Positions 1 through 5,668 of a stretch of 8,175 nt of DNA are shown in pieces. The stretch is from the NCBI GenBank assembly GCA_029261305.1, contig JAJDBO010000200.1:1-8175 (forward strand). Direction: 5' to 3'. The DNA comes from Nitrospirales bacterium. Its GTDB lineage: Bacteria > Nitrospirota > Nitrospiria > Nitrospirales > UBA8639. Position 1 is the first letter of the stretch, and the number at the start of each line of letters is the position of its first letter. The translations under genes were made by a program, and so were the position numbers. Below the pieces are notes generated by a model. It was not told the origin of the DNA, ran no database searches, and was given only the letters and a program-made list of their open reading frames with translations.

Positions 1-203
1 CGATGTTGTTCTATTGTTGGTACGATGAACAAGCAGGACAATTTCGGTGTAGTGCCATCTCAGCAATACATAAGACCCCGCCATTTGCATGCGAGCTCCA
101 ATACGTGGACATGGATGTCTTGGTGAATAAGATATTTGAGAATAACAGTGGGCTAGACGCAACAGGGGGGAAGTTGTATATCTGGGTCTCAACACTCAAT
201 TAA
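1..203 (+). CDS. 3' end of an unrecognised gene (partial)
   Basis: An open frame enters from the left edge and ends at a TAA. The visible 66 residues contain CWYDE near the start, two further cysteines, an acidic stretch (YVDMDVLVNKIFEN) and a beta-like end (GGKLYIWVSTLN), which reads like the compact C-terminal part of a folded protein. The ATG at position 3 has no visible ribosome binding site and sits at the edge, so the real start is probably upstream. I do not recognise the family. It lies upstream of a small secreted-protein gene on the same strand with an 81-base gap, so an operon is possible but not shown. Confidence 0.55.
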   Translation, partial: MLFYCWYDEQAGQFRCSAISAIHKTPPFACELQYVDMDVLVNKIFENNSGLDATGGKLYIWVSTLN

Positions 204-232
204 GTCACCTCTTTCTCTGTACTCTCATGGAA

Positions 233-262
233 TTGAACAACTACTAATTCGTCGCGTTTAAC
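233..262 (+). promoter_or_regulatory. Possible sigma70 promoter for the gene at 285
   Basis: TTGAAC (233-238) and TTTAAC (257-262) are separated by 18 bases in the short gap before the gene at 285. The -35 matches well and the -10 matches four of six positions. A transcript would start about 15 bases before the ATG. This is a weak prediction from hexamer similarity only. Confidence 0.25.
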
Positions 263-284
263 GTTCCTTGGAAACGAGTGTGGA

Positions 285-566
285 ATGGTCAAAAGTGTAC
301 CATGCGTGATCCTCATCATTGCATTAATCCCGCTCTTGGCTCATTCTAGCTCTCCCCATTTGGCCCCAGCTGGGTTTCGATGGCAAATGTCTGATGACAG
401 CGGATGGAAGGCGCATTACGAGCGACTGGGCATTAAAGGTACCTTGGAAGATCAAATCCTGATCTCGTTTGTCGAAGTGCTTAACGGTGAATACTTGGAC
501 GATTCAACCCTCGAGGTCTTTGTGACGGAAGAGGGTCAGGTCCGAGCCCAGGCTAAAGACAAGTAG
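285..566 (+). CDS. Small secreted hypothetical protein, 93 aa
   Basis: The N-terminus is a typical Sec signal peptide: one lysine, then a hydrophobic core (VILIIALIPLLA, residues 8-19) followed by a Ser-rich cleavage region. The mature part is only about 70 residues, mixed and acidic, with Trp34, Trp41 and a beta-hairpin-like C-terminus (STLEVFVTEEGQVRAQ). It has no cysteines after the signal peptide and no motif that I recognise. The ribosome site is poor (GAGTGTGG just before the ATG), but the start is supported because the signal peptide begins exactly there. The next gene on the same strand starts 191 bases later. Function unknown; the predicted location is periplasm or outside the cell. 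Confidence 0.65.
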   Translation: MVKSVPCVILIIALIPLLAHSSSPHLAPAGFRWQMSDDSGWKAHYERLGIKGTLEDQILISFVEVLNGEYLDDSTLEVFVTEEGQVRAQAKDK

Positions 567-642
567 GCGTACAACCTGCCTCTATACCGGGCAAATACAG
601 GATGTCCCAACGATGCTGGATCAGGGATGGAGTCTTAAAAAT

Positions 643-687
643 CGAACCAGTTTGGTTCGTGGTTCCTACTCATGCAAGGTGGAACCA
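643..687 (+). promoter_or_regulatory. Competing inverted repeats in the leader of the coiled-coil gene
   Basis: CGAACCA (643-649) pairs perfectly with TGGTTCG (653-659) across a 3-base loop. TGGTTCC (660-666) pairs perfectly with GGAACCA (681-687) across 14 bases. Because all four arms share the GAACCA/TGGTTC core, each TGGTTC could pair with either GAACCA. The arrangement could be a DNA operator (the 17-base near-palindrome CGAACCAGTTTGGTTCG) or an RNA structure that switches between forms. No U-tract follows on the plus strand, so it is not an ordinary intrinsic terminator. The rest of the 567-757 gap shows nothing else clear. Confidence 0.35.
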
Positions 688-744
688 AAATCGGGTGAAT
701 GGAGCGGGACCATTACTTGGTGAAATTGAGTTTTCAAGCATGAC

Positions 745-752
745 AGGGGAGG
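745..752 (+). promoter_or_regulatory. Strong Shine-Dalgarno site that sets the start at 758
   Basis: AGGGGAGG lies five bases before the ATG at 758. The upstream in-frame ATG at 602 has no comparable site, and the 52 residues between them look non-coding. The internal ATG at 806, which starts exactly at a compact signal peptide, has only a weak site. Confidence 0.6.
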
Positions 753-757
753 TTGCG

Positions 758-1894
758 ATGAGGGTTGGCATGAGATGTTCAGGGTGCGGTATGGGAATAG
801 GCGTTATGCGAATCATCCTTTGCCTCATCATATGTTTCATTCCTGGGCAAATTTTTGGTCAAGATCTGATCACACTGGAATATCAGTTACAGCAAGTGAA
901 AGGTCAGTTGGAAATGGCTGTGAAGGAGGTGTCTGCCAAAGAGAACGCCCTGCAGCAAGCGTATGAGGAGAAAAATCGGGCTCAACTGTATTACGATAAT
1001 GCGGGATTTTTAAAAAGTGCAGAAGCATCTGGCCGGCTTGATGAGGCAACCCGGCGAGTGAGTACCCTTGAGGACGAATTAAAAAAGGCGAAAAAGAAGA
1101 GATCGAAATTACGGGTTGCGAGAAAAAAGGCAGAAGAATCCCTGTCTGAAGAGAAATGGAATCAGCATCCGAGAAAGCAGAAAGAAGATGCCGAAAAAAC
1201 TGCGTTGGCGGAGCGGGCCAAGTCTGCGGGGGAATCTGTCGAAATGCAGCGAGAAATTGAACGAAGTAACGAAGACTACCGAGAGCATCAACAATGGTCA
1301 CCACACCATCGCAATGCGACAGATGGCAAAAGACTCATGGAAGAACTGACGGGGACCAATGATGATTACTTCAACAAAGACGACAAGAGTGTCGGCAAAA
1401 TCCTTTCAGATTCATTAGGACTCGAAGGAAAAGCCTCACTACAAGACCCGGCTCACCAGGCAAGGCATGTCACGTTTGATAAAGAGGATCTCCTGAATGC
1501 GATGTCAGATGCCGAACGCCAGGATTTTCTCGACCGAAGGAAAGAGCTCAAAGAGCTTCAGGAGGATGGGCGATCATTAAAAAAGGGGTCGGCAGGTCGA
1601 AAGGTGGTTCTCGAAAGATTCGAAGCCAAAAAAAAAGAGTTCGAGAAAAAATTTCTCAGCTTCCGAGGATTTAGGGGGAAGACCGTGACGGTCTATGGTG
1701 ATCCACCGCCCACCAAAAAGGAAATAATGGAGATGGTCATGGGGGGGCTCGGAAGTTTTGAAAACGGTGATTTTGGGTATGGGCTTTCTCCATATTGGAA
1801 GCGCGAAGCGTCGGGCGCCATCGTTGGATTGGATTCGCCTCCGACATTTAAGACACCCCAACCAGAGAATAGACCTATTTGGGAGGATGAATGA
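758..1894 (+). CDS. Exported coiled-coil protein with duplicated C-terminal domain
   Basis: A 378-residue product from the ATG with the good ribosome site. Residues 17-35 (MRIILCLIICFIPGQIFG then Q) form a signal peptide; the 16 residues before it make an unusually long n-region, so an ATG at 806 is the alternative start. Residues 38-175 are very rich in Lys, Glu, Ala, Gln and Arg and look like a long coiled coil. Residues 238-366 form a domain repeated in the next gene, with conserved blocks DAERQDFLDRRKELKELQ, GRSLKKGSAGRKVVL and RGFRGKTV-x-VYG-x-PPPTK. The stop overlaps the next start as ATGA, so the two genes are very probably translated together. I recognise no named family. An envelope structural or scaffolding role is only an inference from the coiled coil. 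Confidence 0.75.
   Translation: MRVGMRCSGCGMGIGVMRIILCLIICFIPGQIFGQDLITLEYQLQQVKGQLEMAVKEVSAKENALQQAYEEKNRAQLYYDNAGFLKSAEASGRLDEATRRVSTLEDELKKAKKKRSKLRVARKKAEESLSEEKWNQHPRKQKEDAEKTALAERAKSAGESVEMQREIERSNEDYREHQQWSPHHRNATDGKRLMEELTGTNDDYFNKDDKSVGKILSDSLGLEGKASLQDPAHQARHVTFDKEDLLNAMSDAERQDFLDRRKELKELQEDGRSLKKGSAGRKVVLERFEAKKKEFEKKFLSFRGFRGKTVTVYGDPPPTKKEIMEMVMGGLGSFENGDFGYGLSPYWKREASGAIVGLDSPPTFKTPQPENRPIWEDE
1469..1855 (+). repeat. Duplicated domain, copy 1
   Basis: Encodes residues 238-366 of the coiled-coil protein. It aligns with 2008-2391 with a single one-codon gap. The first 48 residues differ at about four positions, and the DNA is also visibly similar, so this looks like a fairly recent tandem duplication. 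Confidence 0.85.
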
Positions 1895-2601
1895 TGAAAC
1901 GCTTGTCCTATGTTGTGATGATGTTTGTTGTCGCGGGGGGAACGTTGGCTTCTTTCGAAGCTGTATCCCAAACACCACCACCCGAGTCGGTTCAAAAGGG
2001 AACGCAGCTCACCTTTGATAAAGATGATTTGCTGAATGCCATGACGGATGCTGAGCGTCAGGATTTTCTTGATCGAAGGAAAGAACTCAAAGAGCTTCAG
2101 GAGGCTGGTCGATCATTAAAAAAAGGCTCGGCTGGCCGAAAGGTCGTTCTTGCTGAGTTCCAATCCAAGCAAGCTGAATTTGATGAGAAATTTGATCATC
2201 TCCGTGGGTTTAGAGGGAAGACCGTGATGGTCTATGGAAACCCTCCACCGACAAAACAGGAAATCATGACTCAGGTCAACAGTGGAAGCAGTTTTCGCGG
2301 AGGTAGCTTTGGGCATGGGATTGACTCGCATTGGACGCGTGAAAAATCTGGGGCCATCGTTGGGTCCGTTTCCCCTCCAAAAGTTGAGACCGTCAGTACG
2401 CCCACACCCCCACCCACGCCCACGCCAAAAGTTTCAAAGCCCAAGCCTCGGTCAACTCCTCGATCATCGGGGCCAGCCCTAACTCCGGAACAGCATTGCC
2501 GCAAGATGGCGGGACCGCCCAGGTCTGAAGGCCTAACATGTTTTTGTGGAGACCCAAGAGATGATGTTTTTGGAGTTCCCTCCTGCTGGTGGGTCAAATA
2601 A
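1891..2601 (+). CDS. Exported protein: duplicated domain, Pro-rich linker, Cys tail
   Basis: A 236-residue product starting at the ATGA overlap with the preceding gene; GGGAGG (1881-1886) inside that gene's end is the ribosome site, and the second ATG at 1894 is an equally good start. Residues 1-27 form a signal peptide ending near AVSQ. Residues 40-167 match the C-terminal domain of the preceding protein. Residues 170-195 are a Pro/Thr/Lys/Ser linker (TPTPPPTPTP). Residues 198-236 form a small tail with four cysteines (C203, C217, C219, C232) and a Trp-Trp pair near the end, probably disulphide-bonded after export. I do not recognise the family. The linker plus tail looks like a separate binding module added to the duplicated domain. 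Confidence 0.78.
   Translation: MMKRLSYVVMMFVVAGGTLASFEAVSQTPPPESVQKGTQLTFDKDDLLNAMTDAERQDFLDRRKELKELQEAGRSLKKGSAGRKVVLAEFQSKQAEFDEKFDHLRGFRGKTVMVYGNPPPTKQEIMTQVNSGSSFRGGSFGHGIDSHWTREKSGAIVGSVSPPKVETVSTPTPPPTPTPKVSKPKPRSTPRSSGPALTPEQHCRKMAGPPRSEGLTCFCGDPRDDVFGVPSCWWVK
2008..2391 (+). repeat. Duplicated domain, copy 2
   Basis: Encodes residues 40-167 of the second protein, the counterpart of 1469-1855. RGFRGKTV, VYG, PPPTK and SGAIVG are retained in both copies. The central helical part (residues 88-104) has diverged most. Confidence 0.85.
2398..2430 (+). repeat. Low-complexity Pro/Thr-coding stretch
   Basis: Short repeats of CCCAC and CCCACG encode TPTPPPTPTPK, a flexible interdomain linker. 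Such tracts can change length by slippage. Confidence 0.6.
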
Positions 2602-2628
2602 CGTGAGGAAAAGCCATACGAATGTTGT

Positions 2629-4347
2629 CTAAAAGTCCAAATCACCGAGATCAAACTCATCAGTTTTCTGAGCCTTGGCCTCCGAGATCTGCTCTTGTCG
2701 TGTGAGAGGTTTTGTTGGCTTCGGCGAATCTTTCGTGGTCATGCCCGGCAGCAGCTTGAGAAAGAGAGGCGTCTTTTTTTTATCAAACACTTGATCGGTT
2801 GGCCGATCACCGTCGATATTCTTCAGTGTGGGGTCGGCACCCGCATCAAGAAGGAGTTTAAAGGTTTCCAGCTCGCCACGCCTCGCGGCCGTATGAAGCG
2901 GAGTATCCCGACTGCTATCACGCACATCCACACGAATACCTGCGCGAATTAGAAGTTTCACTCCCTCGATATGCCCACTCCCCGCCAACTCATGGAGGAG
3001 AGTTTCATCGATATCTTGAGGATAAATATTTGAGTCGGCGCCTTGGGCCATTAAGAGCCTGGAGATATCGAATTGCTCTCGACCCATCGAAAGATAAAAC
3101 GCGGTTCTTCCACGGCGGTCTTGGACATTGGGATCCGCTCCATATTTGAGCATAAGTTTGACCAGAGGTAGGTTCCCTTTTCTGATAGCCTCAAAAAATA
3201 GTGGTTTGTCATTATCAATGAGCACATTTGGATCAACTCCAAGGCGTAACCCCGCCGTCACGATTTCAATATTATTTTTTTCAATTTCATCCTCCAGGGC
3301 CTCGGCCACCACTTCCATGGCTTTCTTCTTGCCCCAGCCAGGCAGAAACAGAGCCCGCTGGATCGGCTCCATTCTTTTATACTCATACTCGTTAGTTTTG
3401 GCTTCTTTCAGTTTATCCATGGCCATATCCAGTGCGGTTTTTCCATCCGCTCTTTTTATACTGGGATCGGCGCCGCTAAGCAGAATGGTGAAAAATGATT
3501 CTTGGTCTCCGGCAAAAACTGACATCATAAGAGCGGTCAGCCCTGGAGCATCCGGGCCAAAGTCCTTGGCCGTGGCTGAGATTTGCTGGTTGGGGTTGGC
3601 ACCGGCTGCCAAAAGGAAAGCGACCAATTTCCACTTTCCATATTCCTGCGCCGCCGCCATCAGCGGTGTAAGACCCAGGGAAGTTGCATGATCCGCCAAT
3701 ACTCCTGCTTGTAAGAGGGCCTTCACGGACTCAAATTTCCCTTTTCCTGCCGCATACATTATTGGGGTCAGGCTTATATAATTCTCGAGATTAGGATTGG
3801 CCCCACGGGAAATGAGATGAGTGACCATCGCCGACTGGCCCTTGGCTGCAGCATGAGTCAGCGCAGAAGCTCCGGAAAATGCATCGCCTTGAATATTGGC
3901 TCCTCGATGATCAACATCAGCTCCCGCATCCAAGAGCATATCAGCAACGTTAATGTGTCCCTTGCGAGCAGCCACCTTGAGAGCCGTGAGACCTGCTTTT
4001 CGGATCTCGATATTGAGGGCGGCCCCAGCGTCAATAAGGGCCTTCACCATGGTGGCGTTCCCCATTTTCGACGCAATCATCAGAGGCGTCTGGCCTTTCT
4101 CGCGTGCCGCATTCACATTCGCCCCATGAGCGAGGGCCTGTTTCATAGCATCAACGTCACCACCATCCACCGCCTTAATCAGGGATTCGTCCTCAGGAAG
4201 TGTAATGGGATCGGGATGTTGGATAATTTCTTTTTTTCCTGCTACTTCCTTCATGGCCTCGGCAAAAGAAACCTGAAGAAAGCCTGTCCACATAAACACC
4301 GCGAGGGCTATGACCCAATACCTATTACACTGATTCTGTTTTGGCAT
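2629..4347 (-). CDS. Exported ankyrin-repeat protein with C-terminal tag (gene D)
   Basis: A 572-residue product. The start at 4347 is chosen because AAGGGA lies five bases upstream and a signal peptide follows directly (hydrophobic core VIALAVFMWTGFL, cleavage near SFA at residue 29). The upstream in-frame ATG at 4389 would add 14 polar residues. Ankyrin repeats fill two blocks: residues 53-310 (about eight units, with motifs such as GQTPLMIAS, GLTPLMAAA and GADP) and 352-520 (about five units, including DTPLHTAARRG and LLLDAGADP). Residues 311-350 are a Lys/Glu-rich insertion that breaks the pattern. Residues 536-562 are a Lys/Pro/Gln linker and the last ten residues are DEFDLGDLDF. Ankyrin arrays bind other proteins, so a periplasmic scaffold is likely. 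It is the last gene of the minus-strand cluster, 124 bases after gene C, and converges with the plus-strand pair with only 27 bases between. Confidence 0.88.
   Translation of the reverse strand: MPKQNQCNRYWVIALAVFMWTGFLQVSFAEAMKEVAGKKEIIQHPDPITLPEDESLIKAVDGGDVDAMKQALAHGANVNAAREKGQTPLMIASKMGNATMVKALIDAGAALNIEIRKAGLTALKVAARKGHINVADMLLDAGADVDHRGANIQGDAFSGASALTHAAAKGQSAMVTHLISRGANPNLENYISLTPIMYAAGKGKFESVKALLQAGVLADHATSLGLTPLMAAAQEYGKWKLVAFLLAAGANPNQQISATAKDFGPDAPGLTALMMSVFAGDQESFFTILLSGADPSIKRADGKTALDMAMDKLKEAKTNEYEYKRMEPIQRALFLPGWGKKKAMEVVAEALEDEIEKNNIEIVTAGLRLGVDPNVLIDNDKPLFFEAIRKGNLPLVKLMLKYGADPNVQDRRGRTAFYLSMGREQFDISRLLMAQGADSNIYPQDIDETLLHELAGSGHIEGVKLLIRAGIRVDVRDSSRDTPLHTAARRGELETFKLLLDAGADPTLKNIDGDRPTDQVFDKKKTPLFLKLLPGMTTKDSPKPTKPLTRQEQISEAKAQKTDEFDLGDLDF
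2632..2661 (-). other. C-terminal tag coding segment, gene D
   Basis: Encodes DEFDLGDLDF directly before a TAG stop, after ...KAQKT. The Leu, Gly and Asp codons differ from those in genes C and A, so the identity is at the peptide level rather than a recent DNA copy. Confidence 0.85.
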
Positions 4348-4352
4348 TTTTG

Positions 4353-4358
4353 TCCCTT
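4353..4358 (-). promoter_or_regulatory. Ribosome binding site of the ankyrin gene
   Basis: AAGGGA on the minus strand, five bases before the ATG at 4347. It decides in favour of this start over the ATG at 4389. Confidence 0.5.
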
Positions 4359-4471
4359 TTCTCAAAACTTCATTGTACTGACTGTGCATACAAGCACCCT
4401 CTATGTGACTTTCCAGAACGCACCGCCACGCTCGTTATTTGAAGACCAAAACCCCTACGGTCAATACCCTT

Positions 4472-4855
4472 TTAAAAATCTAAGTCCCCAAGATCAAACT
4501 CGTCTTTCTTTGGAGCTGATGAGGAAGAGCCCTGTTTTTGCTCAGTAGGAATTTTTGGGCGGCCAGATTGAATGGCCTCTGAACCCTTAGGAGTGGTGTT
4601 CCGGAATTTGGACATATCGATCGGTGCCCTCAGGTCCCTCATGGCCCGAAATCTTTCCCGAGCTTGCTCTCCCCGTACTCGATCGAGACAAACACGATCA
4701 CCTTTGCACGCAGCCAACTCAGCACCCTTTCGTTCATAATACTCGCGGACCTTGCGTTGGGCGCCGCTTTCTTCTCCCCATACGGCAGAAGCATTCAAAA
4801 GAAAAAACACGATCAATAACCAGATCTTCACTCCTGGAACATGTCGTTGATCCAT
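4472..4855 (-). CDS. Small exported protein with C-x5-C pair and C-terminal tag (gene C)
   Basis: A 127-residue product. Residues 10-27 are a hydrophobic signal segment (IWLLIVFFLLNASAVWG), giving a mature protein of about 100 residues. Residues 33-78 are charged and probably helical, with a single cysteine pair CKGDRVC (C50, C56). The same C-x5-C spacing opens each module of the larger neighbours A and B. Residues 85-117 are a Ser/Pro/Lys/Gln linker, and the protein ends in DEFDLGDLDF. AGGAG (4868-4864) lies eight bases before the ATG and overlaps the stop codon of gene B, so translation is probably coupled. Function unknown. It resembles a minimal carrier of the tag, and its short helical core could be a partner of A or B. 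Confidence 0.82.
   Translation of the reverse strand: MDQRHVPGVKIWLLIVFFLLNASAVWGEESGAQRKVREYYERKGAELAACKGDRVCLDRVRGEQARERFRAMRDLRAPIDMSKFRNTTPKGSEAIQSGRPKIPTEQKQGSSSSAPKKDEFDLGDLDF
4475..4504 (-). other. C-terminal tag coding segment, gene C
   Basis: Encodes DEFDLGDLDF before a TAA stop, following APKK. Its codons for Leu, Gly and Asp differ from those in genes D and A. Confidence 0.85.
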
Positions 4856-4863
4856 TATGGCTT

Positions 4864-4869
4864 CTCCTA
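4864..4869 (-). promoter_or_regulatory. Stop codon of gene B embedded in the ribosome site of gene C
   Basis: On the minus strand TAGGAG contains both the TAG stop of gene B (4869-4867) and the AGGAG Shine-Dalgarno site of gene C. This arrangement favours re-initiation by ribosomes finishing gene B. Confidence 0.6.
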
Positions 4870-5658
4870 TGGTTCAGTGTGGTACTGGTTGTCCCCATTT
4901 CCAAGATGAAACTTTTCAGTTTTCGAATGTGATATTGAAGCATCCAGGTTTTTGCGTGAACTCGGAATTGATTGAATTGGCGTGCGATGAAGTGTCGCTT
5001 CAGGCACTGGCGCAAGAACAGGGTCTTGCATCTCAGACGGGCATGGACCGTTCGGAGACAAGCGTGGGGCCTCACCCAGCAATTCCAAGGCTCGTGTTGT
5101 TCGACACGACGCCCGCCGGGCTGGCTTTATTTTGGCAAGTGATTTGGCACAAACATTTAATCTCTTGCGACACAGCTCTTCAGAGCCAAACACGCTTGGG
5201 GTGGAGGTACATGCCTGATTGGCAATACACTCAACTTCCCCGGATGTCATACTCGGGTTCAGTGCCGTCGCAGGGGGTGGAACCTCACAGCCTATCGGTG
5301 ACGATATGAGAGCATTTTGGGCTGGCGTCATCGCCTCAAAAAACGCCGCACATTTTTGAGCATAGAAAGACCTCGGATCAAAAGTGATCCCTTCAGTTCT
5401 GAGAATATCGAGACAGACTTCCAGATCATGTTCACACCCAAGGCTTTGACCAATCGTCCCTTCGGCCGCACAGACATGTTCTGCGAAACAGGCCACCTCT
5501 TCCTTTGTTTCAAGTAGGCTCATGATCTCTGGAGTATCAAGGACACCTTGGAATGCCATATAGGCCTTCATGTCTGCCGCCGTTGGCACTTCGGCAGCTA
5601 CCCCGTTGACCCAAGCCATGCTTACCATCACCAAGAGGAACGGGAGATGCCTCATCAT
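4867..5658 (-). CDS. Exported 12-cysteine protein, paralogue of A, with decayed tag (gene B)
   Basis: The start is ATG-ATG at 5658/5655, ten bases after the stop of gene A; the ribosome site AGGCGAAG is weak, and coupling to gene A is likely. From 5655 the product is 262 residues, the same length as gene A. Residues 1-21 are a signal peptide ending VAA before EVPTA, the same mature start as A. Twelve cysteines (56, 62, 74, 81, 102, 123, 143, 149, 162, 169, 184, 205) follow the spacing of A. Blocks such as CAAEGTIG, GCEVPPP and SPNGPC are shared. After DPVLAPVPE comes a Ser/Lys/Pro linker. Where A, C and D carry the tag, B reads KTEKFHLGNGDN and then runs on six more residues to the stop. Function unknown; probably a disulphide-stabilised envelope protein. 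Confidence 0.82.
   Translation of the reverse strand: MMRHLPFLLVMVSMAWVNGVAAEVPTAADMKAYMAFQGVLDTPEIMSLLETKEEVACFAEHVCAAEGTIGQSLGCEHDLEVCLDILRTEGITFDPRSFYAQKCAAFFEAMTPAQNALISSPIGCEVPPPATALNPSMTSGEVECIANQACTSTPSVFGSEELCRKRLNVCAKSLAKIKPARRASCRTTRALELLGEAPRLSPNGPCPSEMQDPVLAPVPEATLHRTPIQSIPSSRKNLDASISHSKTEKFHLGNGDNQYHTEP
4888..4917 (-). other. Degenerate tag in gene B
   Basis: Aligned on F-x-L-G, EKFHLGNGDN corresponds to DEFDLGDLDF. Three acidic positions are lost by changes one base away from the canonical codons (AAG for GAG, CAT for GAT, AAT for GAT), and the terminal Phe-stop is replaced by Asn and read-through for six more codons. Confidence 0.5.
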
Positions 5659-5668
5659 AGATCTTCGC

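Noticed and set aside
602..757. Upstream extension of the coiled-coil gene from an ATG at 602
   Set aside because: No ribosome site, protein-unlike sequence, it would bury the signal peptide, and it spans the hairpin region. The ATG at 758 has a strong Shine-Dalgarno site.
870..1304. Minus-strand open frame of 144 codons opposite the coiled-coil region
   Set aside because: It is a mirror of the Lys/Glu-rich coding strand (Phe/Leu/Ser-rich product) with no ribosome site; the plus-strand gene explains the sequence.
1628..1636. A9 tract as a phase-variation site
   Set aside because: It encodes three Lys in a conserved Lys-rich stretch, the frame is intact, and similar short A-runs occur throughout the gene.
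2271..2660. Minus-strand frame beginning MSLISV, and a similar MSLISV before gene B
   Set aside because: Both arise from reading the tag-coding DNA in another frame. They are shadows, not a shared N-terminus.
3128..3691. Plus-strand frames inside the ankyrin gene
   Set aside because: Long antisense frames are expected opposite repetitive ankyrin codons; no ribosome site or protein-like product.
4348..4471. Internal promoter or terminator between genes C and D
   Set aside because: TACAAT occurs before gene D but without a -35 or TG extension, and the only hairpin has a 4-bp stem. Too weak to call.
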